From the NCBI GenBank assembly GCA_018713425.1, contig DVOT01000074.1:1-10324 (forward strand): a stretch of DNA of 10,324 nt. The letters run 5' to 3'. The translations under genes were made by a program, and so were the position numbers. Below, one piece after another: positions 4,282-10,324 of the stretch. Each line of letters begins with the position of its first letter. The first letter of the stretch is position 1. The notes beneath the pieces are model-generated. The model worked only from the letters and a program-made list of their open reading frames with translations. It did no database searches and was not told where the DNA came from. The DNA is from Alectryocaccomicrobium faecavium. GTDB taxonomy: Bacteria; Bacillota; Clostridia; Christensenellales; Aristaeellaceae.

Positions 4282-4953
4282 GTGGAAAATTTGGCGATCA
4301 TCGCCGCGTCCAAACTATTTTACGGTGTGGCGCAAGAGGAGGTCGCGGCCCTACTGGCCTCCGCGAACGCGCGCTGGCGCTCTTGCGCGCAGGGCGAAGT
4401 GATTCTCCTGGCAGGCAGCCGGGCGCGCGACATCGGCGTAGTATGCGCTGGGGAAGTTTATGTGGCGCGGGAGGAAATCACAGGCGAGCGTTCGCTGCTC
4501 GCCCGGCTGGGCGTGGGGGAACTGTTTGCGGAGGCGTATGCGTGCGCGGGGACGACGCACCTACCCGTGAGCGCGATTGCCGCGCAAGATTGCCAGGTAT
4601 TGCTGGTAGACGCGCAGTCGTTGCTGGCGGCGCGGGAACCGGTCGCGGCATGCGCGCGCGTGCGGGAAAATCTGATCCGCATTCTGGCGCAAAAGAGCGT
4701 TTTGCTCAACCGGCGGCTGACGCATCTTTCGCGCCGGAGCACGCGGGAAAAGGTGCTCTCGTATTTTGCCGAACAGGCCGCCCGGCAGGGCAATCCCTTC
4801 ACCGTGCCCGCGCGGCAGGAAATGGCAGATTTTTTGTGCGTGGAACGCAGCGCCATGTGCGCCGTTATCGGCAAAATGCGCGCTGCGGGCGAAATCGCCG
4901 TGGAAGGGCGCAAAATCACGCTCTTGCCGCAAAAAGGCGCTAGCAAAGCTTAG
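4282..4953 (+). CDS. Crp/Fnr-family transcriptional regulator
   Basis: The protein has 223 residues, the usual length for the family. GTG 4282 is chosen because AGAGG (4269-4273) lies 8 bp upstream; an earlier in-frame ATG at 4234 overlaps the -10 box. Residues 1-120 form the cNMP-type sensor barrel, with GEVILLAG (38-45) and GVGELFAEAYACAG (77-90). Residues 125-145 are the dimer helix. Residues 150-223 form the winged HTH_Crp domain, with RQEMADFLCVERSAMCAVIGKM (178-199) covering the helix-turn-helix and recognition helix. The arginine-serine cAMP-binding signature is missing, so cAMP is unlikely to be the ligand. Seven cysteines (35, 55, 88, 104, 124, 186, 193) are scattered and do not form the FNR N-terminal cluster pattern. 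It is probably a redox, nitrosative-stress or small-molecule sensor that controls its own promoter and the divergent ferredoxin gene. Confidence 0.88.
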   Translation: MENLAIIAASKLFYGVAQEEVAALLASANARWRSCAQGEVILLAGSRARDIGVVCAGEVYVAREEITGERSLLARLGVGELFAEAYACAGTTHLPVSAIAAQDCQVLLVDAQSLLAAREPVAACARVRENLIRILAQKSVLLNRRLTHLSRRSTREKVLSYFAEQAARQGNPFTVPARQEMADFLCVERSAMCAVIGKMRAAGEIAVEGRKITLLPQKGASKA

Positions 4954-4987
4954 GCGATACTTTACAAAGCGGATACCACGGCTCTGC

Positions 4988-5016
4988 TTGCGCGGCCGTG
5001 CGTTTTCCTATATAAT
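4988..5016 (+). promoter_or_regulatory. Promoter of the GGDEF gene
   Basis: TTGCGC (4988-4993), 17 bp, then TATAAT (5011-5016). Transcription from about 5023 gives an unusually long leader, about 170 nt to the preferred GTG start at 5196 or about 100 nt to the upstream ATG at 5124. GCTATC (5133-5138) and GATAGC (5159-5164) could pair inside it. Confidence 0.75.
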
Positions 5017-5195
5017 TTGTTAGAAGAAATCCGGCAATTTTGCTGTGATCGCAAGAATGAATGCCGCGCCACGCCCGATTTTCCCTTTAGTAAGGCAATT
5101 TTTACCCGCAGCAAGGCATCCATATGCGCTGCGCTATCAAAAAAGGCAACCGCGGCTCGATAGCAAAACGCATTGCGAAAGGAAGAAAACAGTCC

Positions 5196-6302
5196 GTGGA
5201 TTTTGTGCAGACTTTGCCCACCTTGGAAGTGCTGGTGATCAATTTGATTGCCGAAGGATTTTGCCTAAAACGAAAGTATTCCCGCGGTTTTACCGCGTTG
5301 GTCCTCGCCGCGTTCTCCGCCATCATTGTTATACTGGTGTTCCTTTTGGCCAAACCCTTAAACTTTCAAGGCAATGGCCGGATGATGCTGGGCGGCTTTG
5401 TTTATCTTCCCGTGCTATGTTTTCTGTACCAGGCGCGCCCATTGGTGCTCTTCATCATTATGTGTACCTGTTGGTCGTATAGCTTCGGCGTATTTTCCCT
5501 GGCGTTTTTGTGCTCTGCCACATGGTTTGCTGGCGACTTTCTGTGCAGCCTAGGGATTGAAACGGCCCTCTTTCTCCTCACCGTTGTGCCCTTTTATCGC
5601 GGCATTGTGGTGAAATTCGCCTTTGCCATCGAAAACATTCGCGCATGCGATGAAAATTGGAACAAATACATCTTGCTCACCAGCGGCCTGAATTTGGTGA
5701 CGCTGGCGGTGCTGCACAACGTTCTCCTGGCAGAGAGCGGAAGCGTGATGAAAATCTGCCTGCTATTGTTGCTGCTCCTTTCTACGTTTGTGGCGAATTT
5801 CACGCTGTATCGCATTGTTCTGGATTCCATCAAAATCCAGCATCTGGAAAAAACCGCGGCTTCGGATCCCCTGACCGGCCTGGGCAACCGCACCGGTTTG
5901 CTCGACCATCTGGAGGCTTTGCTGGCAGGTGCGGAGCCATTTTCCGTGCTATTTATGGATCTCGACCGCTTTAAGGCCGTAAACGACCGCTATGGACATC
6001 TATTGGGCGACGCCTATTTGCGGCATTTTGCCAACATCAGCGCGGGTATTCTCGCGGGCCATGGGGAAATGTATCGCTTTGGCGGGGATGAATTCATCGC
6101 CCTTTGCCGGGGCGTTGTTCCGGAAAGCGTTGTGGACGATTTGCGCAATTGCCGCGGCTGGGATAACGACGCTCCCTGCCCCTTTCGCCAGGTCAGCATA
6201 GGGATTTTGCATTGCGAGCCGCCCCACAGCGACGGCGCGGAAGCCATCCTGCAAAAAGTGGACCAAATGATGTACGGCCACAAGGCGCGCAAAAAGATAT
6301 AA
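5196..6302 (+). CDS. Membrane-anchored GGDEF diguanylate cyclase
   Basis: The predicted length is 368 residues from GTG 5196, preferred because AAAGGAAG (5178-5185) precedes it. An in-frame ATG at 5124 would add 24 basic residues of no recognisable function and has only a weak AAGG. The first 210 residues contain about seven hydrophobic membrane segments, beginning near residue 32 (FTALVLAAFSAIIVILVFLL) and ending with KICLLLLLLLSTFVANF near 186-202. This is a probable membrane sensor of no named family. A short helical linker leads to a GGDEF domain (about 224-368): DPLTGLGNR (224-232), MDLDRFKAVND (254-264), the intact active-site GGDEF (296-300) and QVSIGI near 332-337. These features predict conversion of two GTP to cyclic di-GMP. 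The RxxD inhibitory site normally five residues before GGDEF is replaced by AGHG, so product inhibition is probably lost. No EAL domain follows. Confidence 0.88.
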   Translation: MDFVQTLPTLEVLVINLIAEGFCLKRKYSRGFTALVLAAFSAIIVILVFLLAKPLNFQGNGRMMLGGFVYLPVLCFLYQARPLVLFIIMCTCWSYSFGVFSLAFLCSATWFAGDFLCSLGIETALFLLTVVPFYRGIVVKFAFAIENIRACDENWNKYILLTSGLNLVTLAVLHNVLLAESGSVMKICLLLLLLLSTFVANFTLYRIVLDSIKIQHLEKTAASDPLTGLGNRTGLLDHLEALLAGAEPFSVLFMDLDRFKAVNDRYGHLLGDAYLRHFANISAGILAGHGEMYRFGGDEFIALCRGVVPESVVDDLRNCRGWDNDAPCPFRQVSIGILHCEPPHSDGAEAILQKVDQMMYGHKARKKI

Positions 6303-6304
6303 CG

Positions 6305-6334
6305 CGGCGCTTTCTCCGCGCCGGAAGCTTTTTT
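6305..6334 (+). terminator. Intrinsic terminator of the GGDEF gene
   Basis: CGGCGC (6305-6310) pairs with GCGCCG (6318-6323) over a 7-nt loop. Five bases later comes TTTTTT (6329-6334). It starts 2 bp after the stop codon. Confidence 0.75.
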
Positions 6335-6453
6335 GTCCATATTTTGCCATAAAGTTCGCCCTATCGAGGCAATTCGGTGTTACAAGCAATTCTTTTCGCT
6401 GCAAAATTCATAAAATAAATATCAGCAGAAAAATTTTTTATATGCAAAAATCC

Positions 6454-6482
6454 TTGACGCAACATATAAAATATGATAAAAT
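6454..6482 (+). promoter_or_regulatory. Promoter of the sugar ABC importer operon
   Basis: TTGACG (6454-6459), 17 bp, then TAAAAT (6477-6482), in a strongly AT-rich context, 42 bp before the first gene's ATG. A 13-bp palindrome CATATAAAATATG (6463-6475) fills the spacer and is a candidate operator. The rest of the gap back to 6335 shows no gene. Confidence 0.8.
6463..6475. promoter_or_regulatory. Palindrome between -35 and -10 of the importer operon (candidate operator)
   Basis: CATAT and ATATG arms surround AAA, placed exactly between the two promoter boxes, where a bound repressor would block polymerase. AT-rich palindromes arise by chance easily, so this is tentative. Confidence 0.35.
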
Positions 6483-6524
6483 TACATATGCTATTTGAAT
6501 TTACCAAAGCGAGGAGGGGGATCC

Positions 6525-7478
6525 ATGGCTGCAACTTCGCCAGTGAGCGCCATGGCGCCAGAGCGCAAAAAGAAACGGTACCGTCAAGACATTGTAAAGG
6601 AAAACATCGAAGTATGGCTGATGATGCTCCCCGTGTTGGTCATCATTTTCATTTTCAGTTACATTCCGCTTTGGGGCGTGATTATCGCCTTTCAAGACTA
6701 TCAACCCGGCAGCCCCTTCTTTGACACCGCGAACTGGGTGGGCCTTAAGCACATCCACCAATTTATCAACAGCCTATATTTCGAACGCCTGCTGGTGAAT
6801 ACGCTGCGGTTGAGCCTGTTACAGTTGCTGTTTGCGTTCTGGGTGCCCATCATTTTTGCCCTATTTTTGAATGAGGTCACCAACCTGCGCTACAAAAAAG
6901 TGGTGCAGACGTGCAGTTATATGCCCTACTTCGTTTCCTCGGTGGTGGTGGCCGGCATGGCGATCTCCTTCCTAGACGTGAACGGATTGATCAACAATGT
7001 GCTCAGCCTATTCGGCGTTGAACCCAAGGAATACATCACCGATCCCAACGCCTTCCCCACCATTTACACCATTACCACCATTTGGAAAGACTTTGGCTTT
7101 GGCAGCATTTTGTATTTTTCCACGCTATCTTCCATCGATCCCGCGCTGTACGAAGCCTCGCGCATCGATGGCGCGAGCCACATGCAGCAGATCTGGCACA
7201 TCACGCTGCCCGGCTTGGTCAACGTGATCGCCATCAAACTGATCATGAGCGTGGGCGCGATTCTCAATTCCAACACGGACATGATCCTTTTGCTATACAA
7301 TCCCTCTACCTATAAGACGGCGGACGTTATCGGCACTTATGTGTACCGGTTGGGCGTACAGGGCGGCAAATTCAGCTATACCACCGCGGTAAACCTGTTT
7401 ATGGCCCTGATTGGCTTCTTGCTCACGCTGATGGCGAACAAATTCAGCAACAAGCTCACGGGCAGCGGACTGTGGTAA
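6525..7478 (+). CDS. CUT1-type carbohydrate ABC transporter permease (LplB family)
   Basis: The protein has 317 residues. ATG 6525 follows GGAGGGGG (6512-6519) at 5 bp; the earlier in-frame TTG at 6495 would place the Shine-Dalgarno inside the gene. It is an integral membrane protein with about six segments, the first at 31-56 (WLMMLPVLVIIFIFSYIPLWGV and onward). The permease signature (EAA loop) that contacts the ATPase is YEASRIDGASHMQQIWHITLPG (209-230), with E210, A211, G216 and L228-P229. The phrases VLVIIFIFSYIPLWGVIIAF and GFGSILYFSTLSSIDPALYEA are typical of LplB/YteP-like permeases that import complex oligosaccharides. It pairs with the next gene to form the channel. It is the first gene of the three-gene operon under the 6454-6482 promoter. 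Confidence 0.92.
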   Translation: MAATSPVSAMAPERKKKRYRQDIVKENIEVWLMMLPVLVIIFIFSYIPLWGVIIAFQDYQPGSPFFDTANWVGLKHIHQFINSLYFERLLVNTLRLSLLQLLFAFWVPIIFALFLNEVTNLRYKKVVQTCSYMPYFVSSVVVAGMAISFLDVNGLINNVLSLFGVEPKEYITDPNAFPTIYTITTIWKDFGFGSILYFSTLSSIDPALYEASRIDGASHMQQIWHITLPGLVNVIAIKLIMSVGAILNSNTDMILLLYNPSTYKTADVIGTYVYRLGVQGGKFSYTTAVNLFMALIGFLLTLMANKFSNKLTGSGLW

Positions 7479-7491
7479 GGAGGCGGCTGAA

Positions 7492-8415
7492 ATGACGGGA
7501 ATTTCCACCAGCAATAAAGTCAACAGGATTCGCGACCGCAGCCCCCTGAGCCGGGCGATCCTGTATTTTGTGGCGGCGCTCGTCGCGTTCATCACGATCT
7601 ACCCCATGTACTATGTGCTGGTGCTTTCGCTCAGCGCCCCGCGCGAGGCGCTCACCATGCGCGTATATTGGTGGCCCAAAGGTTTTTTCGTGGATAGCTA
7701 CACGCGCATTTTGAGCGACAACCAATTGTGGACTTCGTACCGGAACACCATCATTTATTGCAGCTCGCGCGCGGTGCTTACGCTGCTCACCTCGGTGATG
7801 GCGGCGTATCCGCTCACGGTGCCGCACCTGTTCGGCCGCAAATTCGTGACGATGTTCCTGCTGATCCCCATGTATGTGACCGGCGGCATCATTCCCGAAT
7901 TCATCCTGATGACCAAGCTGGGCCTGTATAATACGCCCTGGTCCCTGATCCTGCCCGGCTCTTATTCCATCTGGTACATCATTCTGGTGCGCTCGTATTT
8001 CCGCACCGTGCCAGAGGCGCTGCGCGAGTCGGCAAAGATCGACGGCGCGAATAGCTATCAGATCCTAAAGGACGTATTCTTGCCCACCTCAAAGCCGATT
8101 TTGGCGGTGGTGGCGCTATACACCATCATCGGCGTGTGGAACAGTTGGTACCATGCCTCGGTGTACATCACAGACCGCGAATGGCAACCTTTGCAGCTCT
8201 TCCTGCGCCGCGTGCTGGTGGAACAAACCGAGCAGCTTTCCAATTTGGCGTTTGCCGACGCGGAAGCCGTGGAACGCGCGCAAGAGCAGCAGATTTCCAA
8301 CAATCAGTTGAAATACACGATCATCATCATTTCCTCGCTCCCGATGCTCGTCGCGTATCCCTTCTTCCAGAAGTATTTCGTGCAGGGCGTTATGCTGGGC
8401 TCGCTAAAGGAATGA
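7492..8415 (+). CDS. CUT1-type carbohydrate ABC transporter permease (LplC/YtcP family)
   Basis: The protein has 307 residues. ATG 7492 lies 13 bp after the previous stop, and AAGGAGG (7477-7483) overlaps that stop codon, so the genes are probably translationally coupled. Six membrane segments are expected, beginning at 22-47 (AILYFVAALVAFITIYPMYYVL and onward). The EAA loop is EALRESAKIDGANSYQILKDVFLP (175-198), with E179, A181, G185 and L197-P198. GGIIPEFILMTKLGLYNTPW (131-150) and the C-terminal PFFQKYFVQGVMLGSLKE are hallmarks of the LplC/YtcP group. It forms a heterodimer with the upstream LplB-like permease. Confidence 0.92.
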   Translation: MTGISTSNKVNRIRDRSPLSRAILYFVAALVAFITIYPMYYVLVLSLSAPREALTMRVYWWPKGFFVDSYTRILSDNQLWTSYRNTIIYCSSRAVLTLLTSVMAAYPLTVPHLFGRKFVTMFLLIPMYVTGGIIPEFILMTKLGLYNTPWSLILPGSYSIWYIILVRSYFRTVPEALRESAKIDGANSYQILKDVFLPTSKPILAVVALYTIIGVWNSWYHASVYITDREWQPLQLFLRRVLVEQTEQLSNLAFADAEAVERAQEQQISNNQLKYTIIIISSLPMLVAYPFFQKYFVQGVMLGSLKE

Positions 8416-8437
8416 TTCTTGGATTCGTCGCGCACGC

Positions 8438-8454
8438 GGCCGGCGTTTCCGGCC
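8438..8454 (+). other. Intercistronic hairpin before the solute-binding protein gene
   Basis: GGCCGG (8438-8443) pairs with CCGGCC (8449-8454) over a 5-nt loop, with no T-tract. It lies between the second permease and the binding-protein gene and might stabilise the downstream message, which is normally needed in excess. Confidence 0.4.
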
Positions 8455-8476
8455 TGAAATATTGAGGAGGTGCCTT

Positions 8477-10177
8477 ATGAAACACATCAAAGTCGTACTC
8501 GCACTGTTGCTCGTGCTGTCTTTGGGCCTGGGCATGACCAACGCCCTGGCAGAGGACGGGCTGACGACCGTTACGGTTCTGGGCTATAACCAGGGCAGCG
8601 CCCTAATGGGCAGCTTTGAAAATTCCTATGCCTACGAATGGCTGCAGGAACAGATGACCGCGCTGGGCATTGATTTGCAAATCGAATACGTGGAAGCGGA
8701 TCAGTATTCGACTACCATCACCACCCGCCTCGCCACCAACACGGATCTTGCGGATATCATGTTCCTCGAGATCGACAATGTGACGCTGAACAACCTGATC
8801 AATCGCGGCATGCTTACCAGCGTGGATGAAATCCTCGAGTATAGCGATGGCACGGCCTCGGGCTTCCTCGCGCCGGACGGCGAATACAGCGCCATCCGCA
8901 ACTCTGGCACGGGCCCGGACGGTACGTTCTGGGTGCTGCAAGGTGTGATGACGGGCATTTTCAACGTCAATGGCTGGACGGGGTCCTACTCCGTCGGCAT
9001 CCGCCAGGATTGGCTGGACAAGCTGGAGCTGCCCATGCCCACTACGATTGATGAATTTGTGGACACCATGGTCGCCTTCCGCGAGAAAGATGCCAATGGC
9101 AACGGCATCCCGGATGAAAAAGTCCTCTTTGCCAGCGATTTGAGCCTGCTCCGTCACAGCGGCATCGCGGGCTGGTTCGGCCTGATCATGAACAACATCG
9201 GCCTGGATCCGAACACCGACGAGATCACGACCGTGTTCTACCAGGATGGCTTTAAAGATTATGTGAAATTCATCAAGCGCCTTGTGGACGCGGGCGTAAT
9301 GTCGCTGGCGGACGAGGGTTCCCTCTACACCACCGATACCTCTTCGCTAATTTCGCAAAACACCATCGGCGCCATGTTCTATCAGACGGCCAGCATGTAC
9401 TCCCGCGATGAGCTCACCGGCGACGCGGCGTGCGATTACCGCCCGATTTCCCTGCAGGGCGTGGAAGGCATCACGCCTACCCGCCGCGGCGACTACAACC
9501 TTTCAATTTACACCGGATACTATGCGTTCATGAACTCCATCGATGTGCAGGCCGCTGCGAAGTTGCTGGACTTCTTCTTCAGCGAGCCGTACTGGAGCTG
9601 GAACCGCGAGGGCCTGGAAGGCAAGGATTTCGAAATCGACGAGAACGGCAACAAGCAGAGCCTGACCACCGGCATGACGAACGATGAAATCATTGCGCAG
9701 CGTCTGGGCGGCGGCCGCTTCTACATGGATCGCGCTATACTGCCCTGCCTGGATATGGCCATGACCTATTACACCTACAACGGGGAAAAGGTTGGCACGT
9801 TCACCACGGCGGAAGACTTGGCCAACAGCGCCTATGGTCAGGAAGAATTGGCCAAGCAGGACGCGGCGGATCCCACGGGCAAGCGTAGGGAATTGCTGAT
9901 GGCCAGTTGGGAACAGATGGAGCAGACGGACGCCGTGATGTACCAGACCAATATGGCGACCTATCTGGCCTTGCCCACGGATGAAGAAGTGGAAACGTTG
10001 GATTTCTACACCACCGATCTGGACATGGCCATGACCGACCTGTTCATCGACCTGATCAATGGCACGAAGGACATCGATAACCTTGACGAGTATCTCGAAG
10101 AGCTCCGTGCGCTGGGTCTGGACGAAGTGATCGGCGTGTACCAGGCGCGTTACGACCGTTTCAAGGGCGAAGCGTAA
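8477..10177 (+). CDS. Extracellular solute-binding protein of the LplA/YtcQ type
   Basis: The protein has 566 residues, the large size usual for LplA-like binding proteins of oligosaccharide importers. ATG 8477 follows GAGGAGG (8464-8470) at 6 bp; the TTG at 8462 is too close to that site. The N-terminus MKHIKVVLALLLVLSLGLGM continues to NALA-ED, a Sec signal with predicted signal peptidase I cleavage after A25. There is no lipobox cysteine, unlike most Bacillota binding proteins. The mature part shows YAYEWLQEQMTALGIDLQIE (51-70), RQDWLDKLELPMPTTIDEF (176-194) and a Ca-binding-like loop DANGNGIPDE (205-214), all typical of this family; the latter half has the second lobe. The ligand is an inferred oligosaccharide. 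It is the last gene of the operon. No ATPase gene is visible, so a shared MsmX-type ATPase is expected. Confidence 0.92.
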   Translation: MKHIKVVLALLLVLSLGLGMTNALAEDGLTTVTVLGYNQGSALMGSFENSYAYEWLQEQMTALGIDLQIEYVEADQYSTTITTRLATNTDLADIMFLEIDNVTLNNLINRGMLTSVDEILEYSDGTASGFLAPDGEYSAIRNSGTGPDGTFWVLQGVMTGIFNVNGWTGSYSVGIRQDWLDKLELPMPTTIDEFVDTMVAFREKDANGNGIPDEKVLFASDLSLLRHSGIAGWFGLIMNNIGLDPNTDEITTVFYQDGFKDYVKFIKRLVDAGVMSLADEGSLYTTDTSSLISQNTIGAMFYQTASMYSRDELTGDAACDYRPISLQGVEGITPTRRGDYNLSIYTGYYAFMNSIDVQAAAKLLDFFFSEPYWSWNREGLEGKDFEIDENGNKQSLTTGMTNDEIIAQRLGGGRFYMDRAILPCLDMAMTYYTYNGEKVGTFTTAEDLANSAYGQEELAKQDAADPTGKRRELLMASWEQMEQTDAVMYQTNMATYLALPTDEEVETLDFYTTDLDMAMTDLFIDLINGTKDIDNLDEYLEELRALGLDEVIGVYQARYDRFKGEA

Positions 10178-10202
10178 GCCAACAATTAAGCGATAGAAAC
10201 GC

Positions 10203-10241
10203 GAGGGCCGTTCCAATGGCGTTGCCATTGGAACGGCCCTC
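10203..10241 (+). terminator. Long perfect hairpin after the binding-protein gene (no U-tract)
   Basis: Eighteen bases (10203-10220) pair perfectly with 10224-10241 over a 3-nt loop. AGAGTATT follows rather than a T-run, so it may protect the mRNA 3' end or attenuate transcription, with the downstream hairpin as the real terminator. Confidence 0.65.
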
Positions 10242-10279
10242 AGAGTATTGACAAAGTCTCGGAAGAACGAGGCTCTCAT

Positions 10280-10317
10280 CAGAAATGACGGCGTGTACGT
10301 CATTTCTGGCATTTTTT
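10280..10317 (+). terminator. Intrinsic terminator of the sugar importer operon
   Basis: CAGAAATGACG (10280-10290) pairs perfectly with CGTCATTTCTG (10298-10308) over a 7-nt loop, then GCATTTTTT (T-run 10312-10317). Confidence 0.88.
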
Positions 10318-10324
10318 GCAGAGC

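Noticed and set aside
3723..4943. 406-codon open frame (+) across the ferredoxin and Crp/Fnr genes
   Set aside because: It is a Gly/Arg-rich shadow of two well-supported genes in other frames.
10248..10276. TTGACA at 10248-10253 as a promoter
   Set aside because: No -10 box lies 16-18 bp downstream and a terminator follows directly.

Overview
The window looks like a chromosomal segment of an anaerobic Bacillota bacterium, probably a gut Clostridia (Christensenellales- or Oscillospirales-like). This is inferred from strong Shine-Dalgarno sites, sigma-A type promoters, an LplB/LplC/LplA-type sugar transporter, a clostridial Crp/Fnr plus ferredoxin pair and an Rpn-family PD-(D/E)XK protein. No taxonomic marker is present, so the assignment is an inference. 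DNA is moderately GC-rich and genes lie on both strands in short transcription units separated by good hairpin terminators.

Layout. 1-345: the 3' end of an Rpn-family nuclease/transposase gene with an octapeptide tandem repeat. 346-751: no convincing gene. 752-1048: a compact non-coding unit with a near-consensus promoter, two type I-E CRISPR-like repeats around a single 32-nt spacer, a stem-loop and a shared bidirectional terminator; no cas gene is in the window. 1052-1127 (-): tRNA-Arg(CCG) with its own promoter. 1297-2220 (+): a cytoplasmic GH43-type glycosidase, convergent with 2315-2905 (-), a small lipoprotein of unknown function; the two share a terminator hairpin. 2906-3160: the lipoprotein promoter with a perfect 16-bp palindrome, then a structured non-coding stretch containing an inverted copy of a tRNA-Met anticodon arm. 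3199-3355 (-): tRNA-Met and initiator tRNA-fMet behind a perfect consensus promoter. 3474-4175 (-): a two-cluster 4Fe-4S protein divergent from 4282-4953 (+), a Crp/Fnr regulator. The region between them holds a 16-bp CRP-type inverted repeat. 5196-6302 (+): a membrane-bound GGDEF protein. 6525-10177 (+): a three-gene carbohydrate ABC importer operon (two permeases, then a solute-binding protein) ending in two hairpins.

How the parts may work together. The importer lacks its own ATPase, as is usual for LplABC-type CUT1 systems that borrow an MsmX-like ATPase, and probably imports oligosaccharides. The cytoplasmic GH43 enzyme could trim such an imported glycan, though it is in a separate transcription unit. 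The Crp/Fnr protein and ferredoxin-like protein probably form a redox- or stress-responsive pair under local autoregulation. The GGDEF protein would make cyclic di-GMP in response to a signal at the membrane. The most unusual element is the isolated single-spacer type I-E mini-CRISPR with its own promoter and terminator, which could be a decayed array or a dedicated guide-RNA unit. The second is the tRNA-Met anticodon-arm copy, whose sequence can form two mutually exclusive hairpins.
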